Assembly (NCBI GenBank): GCA_015852425.1
Contig: JAAAIG010000393.1
Span: 1 to 33,850 of the forward strand
From: Gryganskiella cystojenkinii
Taxonomy: Eukaryota > Mortierellomycota > Mortierellomycetes > Mortierellales > Mortierellaceae
Reading direction: 5' to 3'
DNA length: 33,850 nucleotides
The translations under genes and the position numbers were made by a program. The notes beneath the pieces were generated by a model, which had not been told where the DNA came from, made no database searches, and saw only the letters and a program-made list of their open reading frames with translations. Below, in pieces: positions 1 to 8,704 of this stretch; position 1 is the stretch's first letter; each line of letters opens with the position of its first letter.

Positions 1-84
1 CCTGATTCGTAGTCAGACGCCTTTCCATTGGGCCAATAGACCAATTTCGATAACAGTAGAGCCGGGCCAATAGACCCTGATTCG
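1..84 (+). repeat. Short direct repeats containing a CCAAT-like core
   Basis: The 13-mer gggccaatagacc occurs at 30-42 and 64-76, and the 9-mer cctgattcg at 1-9 and 76-84. Together they give a partially duplicated unit at the window edge. It may continue to the left outside the window, so its full size is unknown. Confidence 0.6.
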
Positions 85-210
85 CTTTCTGTTTTGAACA
101 ATATTTTTTTCAGTCGTTCAAGAACCACAAACTGCTGAAATAATATGATATCACGTGAACGAATGCCCCTTAAGCTGTAAATTGCATCGCTTAAAAATCG
201 ACCCGAGCGG

Positions 211-395
211 GCGAACCTGTGTAGACTTCAAGGGTGCAGCGGTTGCCAATAGGTGACTTCCCTGTAGTGCCAAGCATTTTATATAGAGTTGAGCTGGGTT
301 GCCGGTTACGCCAATTGTCAGATAACACTAAATAAACCCCACCATCGCGAGGGATCTTTGACAAGAAAAAAAAAAAGCGAACCTGTGTAGACTTC
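211..395 (+). repeat. 19-bp direct repeat pair (211-229 and 377-395)
   Basis: The 19-mer gcgaacctgtgtagacttc occurs at 211-229 and again, identically, at 377-395, 166 bp apart. A poly-A tract sits directly before the second copy. An exact 19-mer recurring this close is not expected by chance. It could be the edges of a small degenerate element or a local duplication. The intervening DNA has no recognisable coding sequence. Confidence 0.75.
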
Positions 396-791
396 GGTCT
401 AAAGCGCTAGTCTGACCCACTCACACAAAGGTCAAGTGGTTACAGCCCACTATAAAAATACTAGGACTCCTTGGGCGGCTTTGCGTTCTGCTACACAAGG
501 GGGGGAAGAGATTTGTTCTAAACTCGGGTGATGAACCCTCGGCCCCCCGAGCAGGCGTGCAGAAACTGTCGTGAACCAGAACTAACGCGAGACAAGATGA
601 CCTTTCCGAGTCTAGGTCGAGGGAGGAGGGTACAAGGGGTGTATGTATGTGTAGAAAGAAACAGGGGTCAAGGTGGTAAAGGTTTATATTCAAGACATGA
701 GCTGGGGACAGAGGGTCAAGGTGACGAAGTATTATTGAAGATTACAAGATTACTAGGTGAGGAACTAAAGTAAGACGGGGGTCGAGCGACC

Positions 792-1252
792 ATGAGAAAA
801 TCACCCTGCGCCAAGGAGTCGTTCATTGATGGTGCCGCCTTTGGACTGGGAGTGGGATTGCTTAAGGCCATGAGATCAGGTGCAGAAAGTGCCGAACAGG
901 ACTGACCATTTTTCAACCATTTTCTCGACGTCACGTTTAGGTGCAGGACGATCAGCAATGAACTGGGGCATTGGAGGATTCTTTTTGGCGACGATAGGAA
1001 CTTAGTGAGCGCAGAGAGCTTATGGCCAGTCGCTCTATCGAAGATCGTCGCCCATATGCTAACCATAACACGTCCTTCTTTTCCCTTAGGGAGTACTGCC
1101 TCTACGATCAGACATAAGCGACAGATTATGGCGTTGGGTCAAATGCCCGTTGTCAACACTCTAGAAGTTGACGCTGCCAAGAGACGTGAAGCTTGCAGCC
1201 TGTCAGCGAGATGTATAGAGGACCTTCATACTAATAAACTCCAGCATTCCAT
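792..1252 (+). pseudogene. COX20: Decayed COX20-like gene (cytochrome oxidase assembly factor)
   Basis: COX20 is a two-span inner mitochondrial membrane protein that chaperones Cox2 during cytochrome c oxidase assembly. Three exons can be read. Exon 792-879 gives PCAKESF followed by a glycine-rich membrane segment. Intron 880-940 (gtgcag..tttag) leads to exon 941-1004, reading SAMNWGIGGFFLATIGT, which matches the family's NW-x-x-G-x-F second span. Intron 1005-1089 (gtgagc..cttag) leads to EYCLYDQ, matching the family's WEYC/WEHC motif. Two lesions are visible. The Trp codon spanning the second junction reads TAG instead of TGG, and a one-base frameshift near 1109-1116 separates EYCLYDQ from KRQIMALGQMPVVNTL. 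No N-terminal exon was found. A use of an acceptor 4 bp further on would bypass both lesions but lose WEYC. I infer a pseudogene; a living gene with alternative splicing is the alternative. Confidence 0.55.
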
Positions 1253-1278
1253 TTTCAAGTCATTATTGCGTGGTGTTT

Positions 1279-1316
1279 TCCTCTCATCCACTTGACCTCC
1301 TCTCATCCACTTGACC
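1279..1316 (+). repeat. Perfect 19-bp tandem duplication
   Basis: The unit tcctctcatccacttgacc is present twice head to tail with no spacer (1279-1297 and 1298-1316), just after the COX20-like remnant. The copies are identical, so the duplication is probably recent, or the unit is polymorphic in copy number. Confidence 0.9.
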
Positions 1317-1590
1317 AAACAGTAACACAGAATGTTGTTTTTGCAAGGAGGATTTACTTTATTGGCACTATCTCGATTGAACTATGTACAAACTGGCTTT
1401 CAAATGAAAGAAAAATGGTAGAAAAAGTGAAAGAAAGAGATGTGAACCAAAATAATGAACTTCAGATTTTGTTTTTGTCTTTTTGTGCTTTTTTCTGCTT
1501 TTTCGTGTGTTGAATATTCAAATTGAAAGGAAAGTCAGTTAAAAAAGAAGAAATAATGCACTATCAAAACAGCGAGCTTTCTTGTCTCAT
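1317..1590. other. Spacer between COX20 remnant and small Cys protein
   Basis: This A/T-rich spacer has poly-A and poly-T tracts (for example near 1410-1440 and 1468-1510). It should contain the 3' end of the minus-strand gene at 1591-1869. No coding sequence, RNA gene or further repeat is recognisable. Confidence 0.4.
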
Positions 1591-1869
1591 TTAGGTACGG
1601 CCAGTGGGGATATGCTCCTCCGAGGCGCGGATGGCATCGTTGGTGGCACAATCGCAGGGGCCAACACACGCGCATTCCTTCTTGCCGGCGGCGCTTGGGG
1701 TAGCGGCATCGACGGGCAGCTCGCGGAGGTCCGAGGCCATGCTCTGGGCCTCAGCCTCGGACTGGGTAGCTTGGGACTTGTTGTTATTCTTGTTGTCCTT
1801 CGAAGCTCTGTTGGCGGGCTTGTCCCAGTCCTGTTCTTGCTGTTGTGGCATATCACGCTCGCGGTTCAT
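1591..1869 (-). CDS. Small hydrophilic protein with a CxC cysteine cluster (metallothionein-like?)
   Basis: A 92-residue intronless protein. The first two thirds are polar and Gln/Asn/Lys-rich. The C-terminal third carries ECACVGPCDC, a C-x-C-x3-C-x-C arrangement of the kind that binds Cu(I) or Zn(II) in short fungal metallothioneins. Only four cysteines are present, fewer than in most metallothioneins, so metal binding is an inference. Codons strongly prefer C or G in third position, unlike the surrounding spacer, which supports a real and perhaps well-expressed gene. The ATG at 1869 is chosen because a long T/C-rich leader of typical fungal promoter type lies upstream (about 1870-2000 on this strand). 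There is no signal peptide or membrane segment. Two overlapping frames across the same DNA are shadows. Confidence 0.6.
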   Translation of the reverse strand: MNRERDMPQQQEQDWDKPANRASKDNKNNNKSQATQSEAEAQSMASDLRELPVDAATPSAAGKKECACVGPCDCATNDAIRASEEHIPTGRT

Positions 1870-2324
1870 GGTGGATGAGGTTAGGGTGGTTGTTTTGAGT
1901 GAAAAAGTTGGTTGAGGCTAGTTTGTAGTGAAAAAGAGATGATGTGAGATGGTGTGAGAAAAGAAGAGAAGAAGAAGAGAAAAAGAAATGTGAAAGAAGT
2001 CATCGTTGGAGAAGTGCATTTTTTCATGCCTGTCGCCTCAGCATATGAGCAACAGTGTGATGCCCTGAGCGTATGGATGGCTCTGTTTCAGCCGTGGCCC
2101 TCAATAGGTCAAGTGCCGCATACACACGGAATCAATGACATACGGCTCTCCCTTCACCTAGGTCATGTCTCAAGTTGCCATATTTGGTAAGTCTAGCGTG
2201 TAGCTGCTGTTACCGCGAACTTTTTTAATATTAATAAGGCTTATTCGCTACGAGCTCTGCAATCATCCTCGTCGTCCTCGCTCCACTCGAATCTTGACCA
2301 TCATTGGTCACAAATCGACTCGAA
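1870..2324. promoter_or_regulatory. Divergent spacer between small Cys protein and Fanzor gene
   Basis: On the minus strand, 1870-2000 is a T/C-rich tract typical of a fungal leader for the gene at 1591-1869. On the plus strand, 2220-2324 has a T run and the AT-rich run ttaatattaataa (2225-2237), a possible core promoter for the Fanzor gene. No coding sequence is recognisable. Assigning promoters here rests on gene orientation and base composition only. Confidence 0.35.
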
Positions 2325-4751
2325 ATGTTCAGAACCTTTGGAGAGCTTCCATCTCCAACATGCTCTTCAACCCTCGACCGAGCAGACGCCCGCTTCTCTT
2401 TTCTGATCGGGATCTTGATGTCTTGGGACGCAAAGCACTTTGACAGATTGGTCGATTCTATGAAAGATACCTGTCAGAAATCAAACCCCTTGGGTTAAGC
2501 ACAAAAGAAAAATATATTTGACTTACTTGTCATGCCTGGGAACTTCTTGGCTGAGAAATAAGAGACCCGGATCCGGCTGTGGTCGTACAGAATGCCTTAC
2601 TCAGAGCCGCAGGTCACAGGCCTCCGCGTAAAGAGAAAGCGAGTGCAGCCGAGGCAGTGAGCTTGTTCTTATGGAAAGTCAAAGAATACATGCCGACGAA
2701 AACTGGCAGTGGTAAGTCTGACCTTTGTATATAAAGCAGAGTCCTGTCGAATGAATAACTTACTGAATTTCTCTTTATCCTCTCCATGCAATACCTGCAG
2801 ATTCCTACAGTAACCCCTCAATCTTTCTCTCGTCGACTGCAGTACAAATCGCAACCGAGTACAGACGCCACTTCAAGAATGGATCTTTCGATCTTTCTAA
2901 GAAGGTAATAACGATTCAAAAAGTATAAGGCCTATGCGTTGGTTGCACTAGACATCCCTGACCTTTTCTTTGTTCGTGCTAATGTAGATTCAACAGCAAA
3001 AGAAGAGGGGACTCTTGCCCCTAAGCGCTCCCGATCGTGTCGATCCGAACAAAACCCCAGTAGAGAACTTTATCATTCTAAACAGAACAATTGAAAGAAG
3101 CTGGCGGTTATCGCCGATGTCGCCCCGTGGTAGTAAGTTTATTAGTCTCTCGGAAGATGAACTTGTCAGGTCTTTTGGAAAGACGCGACCCTACGCAAGC
3201 AGATGCAGAGTTACGCTCATCCAACACTTCCATCTATTACCGGCCCAAGTCGTATCTCTCAAGAAGATGTTGTTGGTTGGCTGAAAAACCTTGCTCCAGG
3301 AGAGCTAATCAACAGGCTATTGACTGATATTGGAGGCTTTACAAAGGACGAGAGGAAGAAAAAAAAGTATTGGGCACGATCGGCGCATCGCATGTCGATT
3401 GGTGACATGGCCGCTCACATCTCCAACATTCGGCACAAGGATTTCAATCCCAAGGTTTCGTACTCGGGACAGGGCTATGCACTCCGAGGATCGATCAAGA
3501 CTGACGGATTTCGGATCCAGTTACTCGCCTTCAAACTGAACGAGCTCAAGTGTGTCAAGTACCGGCGGTTGGACGAGAACAAGAGGCCAGATCCGTTAAT
3601 GTCAACGCTTGGAGGCACCGACCACTACCTGACTGAGATCCGAAACGTTGTCAAGTCAAAGGAAGACATCGAAAGGATTTGGGAATGCCCGCCAGAAGAT
3701 ATCAAGATACTGGGTATTGACTTGGGCAAGGCCTTTGTCGTCGGAGCCAGCGCTCTCCTCCCCTCGCCAGCATCAGCCGACGCCTCACTCGAACTGGAGC
3801 ATGATGTCGCCAAGGTTGAGATCCCCTCAGCAACAAGATTCCTCAACCTGGCCGTTAAACAGAAAGCCCTATATCAACCGACGTTCAAGAAGAGAAGATG
3901 GCTCGAACAGAGGAAAGGACATACAGTCGAGGGCAAAGAGTCGATTGCTGGTAAGGAGAGCACCTTGTCTCCTCTCCGTGGTCCTGAGGCGTCGATTTCA
4001 GACTACGTCGAACAATCCAGGGCATAGATTCAGATCTCGAGATGTTTTACAACAATGTCGTCCTAAAGAAACATCAGTGGGATGCCGAGAGAGCCACGAA
4101 AAAGGAGTTCAGGTTGGTTGCAAAGCGTCTTTTGGAGATGGTGGGGGGTACCCCTGGCGCGAAACGAAACAACGACAACAAGGTCATTATCGGAATTGGA
4201 CTCGGAGAATTCGGTTCGAACTCGCGGCTGTCTTCTCTCCACACTGCTTTTTCTGCATACTTTGTTCAACTGGTAGGAACTGAGCTTGCTACAATATTCT
4301 ACTGGCGATGCAAGGATAAATGTTTAACGCTTTTGTTTTGAAATCATTTCTCCTTTAGGCCCGGTCGTTGAACTATATCGTCGTCGGAGTAAATGAGTAT
4401 TATACTTCGAAGAGATGCCCCGTTTGCTGTCAGTTTGTTGGACAGGTGGACATCCGTCAATTATACTGTCCAACGCCAACATGTGGAGCAAAGATACATC
4501 GAGATATTATGGCGGGCCATAACATGTGCAACGCGATACGAGGACACCTTCTTCTCCAACAACGCCCTCACTACTTGCAGCCTTACGACAAAGACGGCAA
4601 CTACATCTGGGAGATGGAGGAGAGCGATCAGACTATTGAGTCCATGGTGGCGCGAATGGACATGAAGGACATGGAACTACCAGACCTCGAACCAATGGAG
4701 GTGGAGGAGGAGTCTTTTAAACTAGGTCGGCGCAAGAGAGCCTTGATGTAG
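2325..4751 (+). CDS. Fanzor protein (eukaryotic TnpB-like RNA-guided nuclease), exon 4 with two apparent frameshifts
   Basis: Fanzor proteins use an omega RNA to direct a RuvC-type nuclease to DNA. Hand splicing gives exons 2325-2493, 2556-2711, 2801-2904, 2988-4272 and 4359-4751. All junctions are GT..AG and in phase, giving about 702 residues. The split RuvC domain supplies Asp in ILGIDLG (codon 3719, about residue 388), the VIIGIGLGEFGS strand, Glu in VNEYYTSKRCP (codon 4395, about 585) and Asp in HRDIMAGHN (codon 4503, about 621). A C4 zinc ribbon (CPVC, then CPTPTC) lies between the last two. This fits the published Fanzor pattern D-x(125-275)-[TS][TS]-x-x-C4-x-RD, with about 200 residues of spacing. 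Two one-base losses break exon 4. Frame changes near 3173-3177 (SELV..SF to KDATLRKQ) and near 4010-4021 (SDYVEQ to GIDSDLEMFYNN). Either the gene is recently dead or the assembly has errors. The ATG at 2325 is the least certain boundary. Confidence 0.85.
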
Positions 4752-4930
4752 TGTTGCTTCCAATAGACTACCCAGTTATGTGTATAAGTCAAATGTGCTC
4801 CTATGATCATGGAAATGTTCTATGATTGCTTTCTTGAGTTTGGCGGATTTACACGTTTTTAATTTCCGACACAAATGCCCGATTTGACTCATTCGAGCCC
4901 AAAAGTCTCCTATGTTGATCAAAGTGCGGT
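4752..4930 (+). other. Fanzor 3' flank, the place to look for an omega RNA
   Basis: In TnpB and Fanzor loci the guide RNA generally derives from the 3' end of the gene and its downstream flank, with the guide at the element boundary. This non-coding stretch directly follows the stop codon. It contains the first copy of the 17-bp repeat (4776-4792). I see no strong hairpin by eye and make no structural claim, so this is a positional inference only. Confidence 0.2.
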
Positions 4931-5492
4931 GTGCGCAAGCTTCAATATATCACACTGATTGAAAGGGGTCATTCTCCATCACCGTGGGAAACAGAGCTGT
5001 GCCGCAGTTGCCACTATAAAATGACCTGCCCGACCGTTCTGCTTTGGACACTATCCTTCCCCTTCTTCCCTCCAGCACCCCTCGCACGAATCAAGGCCCA
5101 AGGATGCCACCATTTTCCGACGGGTAAGGCAGAACCATTACTTGAGAATAACTCTATCCACGCTGCCACCTCCACTCAACTAACAGACGTGCTTCCATTC
5201 TCACCTTACCGTTGTTTTGCGATGCATAGATGCCACTACAACCAAGGCCTCGTTTCGGTGGTCAAGACTCTTCGGTGTGCCTTGCAGGCTGTTGCCATAA
5301 GAAGACGACTCGACTCTCCCGGTACTCTCGTCAAGGCCGCCCCTAAACTTTGGAACGCCATACTCCTTCGCCTAGCTGGACGAAACCTCCTTACTTTATG
5401 GACAATCCCTTGGCATTTGAAGGCACATCGGATGACGGCACTTATTCCATAGTTCAAATAGTTAGACAGACCAATTTATGTGTATAAGTCAA
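4776..5492 (+). repeat. 17-bp direct repeat pair (4776-4792 and 5476-5492)
   Basis: The 17-mer ttatgtgtataagtcaa occurs at 4776-4792 and 5476-5492, offset by exactly 700 bp. Similarity extends weakly upstream (ttccaatag against ttcaaatag). Each copy follows a TAG stop codon by 23-24 bases: the Fanzor stop at 4749-4751 and the LINE-like frame's stop at 5450-5452. The pair may be a target-site duplication around an inserted fragment, or a duplicated 3' terminus of one element family. Confidence 0.8.
4931..5452 (+). pseudogene. Probable LINE (non-LTR retrotransposon) reverse transcriptase C-terminal remnant
   Basis: The last 60 or so residues of this open frame read AAPKLWNAILLRLAGR, then a segment ending WHLKAHRM. 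This resembles the C-terminal tail of many LINE ORF2 proteins, whose usual form is a serine/phenylalanine stretch, AP-x-LWN-x-LP, and a final F-x-x-x-LK-x-H motif. The upstream part (4931-5160) is not recognisable, and no reverse transcriptase catalytic motif lies in the window. This would therefore be a 5'-truncated copy. There is no poly-A tail after the stop. The call rests on motif resemblance alone. Confidence 0.35.
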
Positions 5493-5884
5493 TACATAGG
5501 TCTGCGTTTGGGAAGTGGCGTTGATTCTGCGACTTGTTACTTCGGTGACGTAGTCAACGAAGCAAATGAGCCACTTCCATTTCTGGTGATACACCCCCCA
5601 AAGCGTGTGCTCCGTTTTTTTTGTTTTTTCACATCTTCCTTTCACTCCCATCATCTATTAAAGGACCCCATTGATTCTTCCATCGTCACTTCAGGGTTCT
5701 CTCTTCTTTTGTGCCTAAGTCAAACACAGACAACAAATCACCACTCACACAGTCTACGCATCAGTAGCAAATCAAAATCACCCATCCTCCTTCTGTTTGA
5801 TTGTCACTCGTTCTCTCTCTCTGCGCAGCACTTTGAGAATCAATCCTCTCCCCATACACTCTCCACATCAATCCAATCTCAATC
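5493..5884 (+). promoter_or_regulatory. Promoter and leader region of the TBP gene
   Basis: About 390 bp lie before the TBP start. The stretch is T/C-rich with repeated CTCT, CACA and TCA runs from 5615 to 5884, typical of fungal transcription start regions. ctattaaag at 5655-5663 could act as a weak TATA-like element, but position alone supports this. No gene is recognisable. Confidence 0.4.
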
Positions 5885-7143
5885 ATGTTTGCCGTCCCAT
5901 CGACTTCTGCTGCCGGTTCAAAGGCCGTTGCAACTCCCTCTGACAAGCCAGAGCTGACCTCTGAGGAGCAAGCCGTTGTCGACGCTCCTCTGCAGTCGGT
6001 TGCTGGTATCGTGCCCACTCTTCAGTAAGTAACAAGCTGACTCTGTTCCTTGATGCTTTGCTGCCTCCTTGTTTTTCTTTGGTGCCTATGTTGTTGTTCA
6101 GTTGTTTTTCTCGAAGGAAGAAAGAAATAGCCTTGAGGACAAGGAGTGGAGGAGAGGTGGGGAGAGGGAGTGAAAGTGTGGTAATATTGCACAATAAAGA
6201 ATAGAAAACAGAAGTGGGACCATGGCTGTTCTTTTATTTACTGCGCGACACAAGCCTTGTGTGACTTTTGTTTTTTATATTTGACCATCAGCCGCGCATT
6301 GACGCTATCGACATGCACTAACCATATCATTTTCGTTTAACCTCGACTTCCATAGGAACATTGTCGCCACGGTCAACCTGGATTGTCGCTTGGATCTGAA
6401 GACTATTGCCTTGCATGCCAGAAATGCAGAGTACAATCCAAAGGTACAGAGTGTTATCACTCGATGAAGAACTTTTTGTTTTGTTGGCAACCCAAGAAGA
6501 ATAAGTTTCTGGTTTGAGGCATTGAGGGGGGAAACTGAAGGAAAACTACAAAGGTTTATTCAACTTTTTTCTCTCTCTCTTATTCTTTGTCTCACAAACG
6601 TTCTTCAGCGTTTCGCTGCTGTGATCATGAGAATTCGTGACCCAAAGACTACGGCCTTGATCTTCGCATCTGGCAAGATGGTCGTCACTGGTGCAAAGTC
6701 TGAGGATGACTCAAAGCTGGCCTCGCGCAAGTACGCTCGTATCATTCAAAAGTTGGGATTCGCCGCAAAGTTTACAGACTTTAAGATCCAAAACATCGTT
6801 GGCTCGTGCGATGTCAAGTTCCCCATTCGGCTCGAGGGATTGGCCTATGCTCACGGACCTTTCACTTCGGTAAGAGAAAGCGAGTCTTTTTTCTTCTTTA
6901 CGAGGCATGGAGGTGGTATTGATGATCGCATATTCACAGCCCCGATTCTTTTCGTTATATCGTGTTCTATAGTACGAACCCGAGTTGTTCCCTGGTCTTA
7001 TCTACAGAATGGTAAAGCCCAAGATCGTGTTGTTGATCTTTGTGTCTGGCAAGATCGTGTTGACTGGAGCCAAGGTCAGAGAGGAGATCTATCAAGCCTT
7101 TGAGGCCATATACCCTGTGTTGACTCAGTTCAGAAAGCCTTAA
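5885..7143 (+). CDS. SPT15: TATA-box-binding protein (TBP)
   Basis: TBP binds the TATA box in the minor groove and nucleates initiation complexes for RNA polymerases I, II and III. Four exons (5885-6024, 6356-6443, 6609-6869, 6973-7143) splice to exactly 219 residues. Introns are GT..AG: 331, 165 and 103 bp. The first 45 residues are a variable N-terminus. The core then starts at [18 protein letters not shown]. The two imperfect repeats each carry their hallmark segments: [18 protein letters not shown] with [11 protein letters not shown], and [17 protein letters not shown] with [15 protein letters not shown]. It ends in LTQFRKP, close to the yeast protein's end. All core segments look intact. 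The start is the only ATG in the exon that opens this frame, and it follows a T/C-rich leader. The gene converges on the minus-strand transcription factor. Identity is near certain. Confidence 0.97.
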
Positions 7144-7721
7144 GTAGACGAACTCTCCATTCCCCCCCGAAACTCCTTGAGCTTTCGGTTCAGACCGGTT
7201 GGTCTTTTTGGGAGTGTCATTTCTGAACTGCATTCTTTGCGCAAACCCTACTTCGACTCTTTTTTTTTTCCAACCTCTCTTTCCCCTTTTTTCACTTTTT
7301 TCTTGCTATCATTGCTCGTTCACTTTGTTCGTCAGCTCCACACACTCATTGTATTGTATTTTTGCGTTTATGTCGCATATCTCCAGAGGCAGTTGATTAC
7401 CTTTTCTTTTTTTCTTAGCTCCTCCAATTGCAACTGCCTCTTTTGCGTCTCTTCAACCCTATTCTCTTGTAACATATCAAACCACCCTTTCTGCAGAGTT
7501 AGCCTCAACCACACTCTTTTCTCGCTCTTAATTGCTACCTCATCTTGTAAAAAAATCAAAAAAAACTGAATAAACTTGCAAAGCCACAAAAAAAAAGACA
7601 AGATCTGTTAATGCTTGTGATGTGTTAAGGTGGATCTCGACCACCTCTCAATAGTCTCTCTGTCATTAAATTAAAAAAAAAAGATGTGTTAAGATGATTT
7701 ATTTTTCAAAAATTGGTGGTA
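7144..7721. terminator. Convergent 3' spacer between TBP and the Zn2Cys6 factor
   Basis: The two genes end toward each other here. The DNA is rich in T on the plus strand from 7260 to 7350, with A-rich runs near 7548-7566, 7588-7598 and 7670-7682. These suit cleavage and polyadenylation on either strand. No coding sequence is recognisable. Exact cleavage sites cannot be read from sequence. Confidence 0.4.
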
Positions 7722-8664
7722 TCATTGGTATGGTTGTAAGCTTTTCTGCGGCTGTTGCTGTTGCTGTTGCTGTTGAGTTCGTTGTGGTTGGGATACAAGG
7801 CTATGACTGGCGACGCGAGAGAACATTTGTTGTTGGAGCATCATATCTGCATTCATGAATTCCATGAGATTATCACCGACAGGTCCACCGACACCGCCCA
7901 CAGTCGAAGTTGCCGTGGCCGTGACTGTGGCACCGCCGGCACCGCCCATGATCAAGGACTCACTTCCAAAAAGACTGTTTCCGATATCAAGACCGACAAG
8001 GTCGTGGTGGTGAGGATCGGAACCAACGAAAGCATTTTCAAACATCACCAGGTCATGGTCCGGGTATTCGACGTCCTCTGGAGAGTAGGGTGCGGAGCCG
8101 CGCATCATATGAGGCATGGCCATAGAGGAGGTGATCACGCCGCCATGACCCGTCAAGATCTGTTGCTGTTGATGAATCATCATGGGATGTTGCGGTTGCT
8201 TGGAGAGACTTCCTTGACGCGTTAACGTGGATGGGTGGTAACCCATCAAGGGATCCGACGCGGACAATTCCGCAGCGAAATCAGAGACAGCGATGGTTCC
8301 CATACTCATGCCACCGAGCAAGGCGCTGTTGGCACCCGAGAGCGTGGACGCTGTGGTGGACGTGGGCAAACCCTCGAATCCACCAGACAGGAGTCTAGAA
8401 TCCTTGAGAGAGATTGAGGAGGTGGGCTCGAGTCCGGAAAAGACCGTAGACTGTTGCTGCTGTTGCTGCTGCTGTTGTTGACGGTGGTGCTGTTGTTGGA
8501 GTTGCTGGAGATGTTGTTGTTGTTGCTGTTGGTGTTGCTGCTGCTGTTGCTGTTGGCGGTTGTATGACTCAGCATGGCTTGCAAATCCTCCTTGCGACTG
8601 ATGATATTGTTGCTGTTGTTGTTGTTGTTGTGGTTGTTGTTGCTGATGCTGATGCTGATGTTGC

Positions 8665-8704
<40 letters not shown>

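Larger units (their letters stand above)
1..791. other. Gene-poor repeat-bearing left flank
   Basis: I recognise no gene here. The stretch holds short direct repeats (30-42 with 64-76, 1-9 with 76-84, 211-229 with 377-395), a poly-A tract near 365-376 and a G run near 499-505. An open frame at 528-773 (plus) encodes a Gly/Arg-rich peptide with no recognisable domain. It ends just before the COX20-like remnant, at a sequence resembling a splice donor (gtaaga near 770), so it might be degraded upstream coding sequence. I do not count it as a gene. Confidence 0.5.

Noticed and set aside
3015..3327. Separate small genes in overlapping frames at 3015-3284 and 3091-3327
   Set aside because: The first is the Fanzor frame before the first frameshift; the second is a shadow frame with no family resemblance.
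3951..4001. Intron with a good donor (gtaagg) and acceptor (tttcag) in Fanzor exon 4
   Set aside because: It is 51 bp, a multiple of three, so it does not explain the nearby frameshift, and it would remove the SPLRGPEASISD segment, which reads as genuine Fanzor sequence.
3170..4030. Programmed -1 ribosomal frameshifting in Fanzor
   Set aside because: Neither site has a clear slippery heptamer plus downstream structure, and two independent programmed shifts in one gene would be extraordinary. Indels are simpler.
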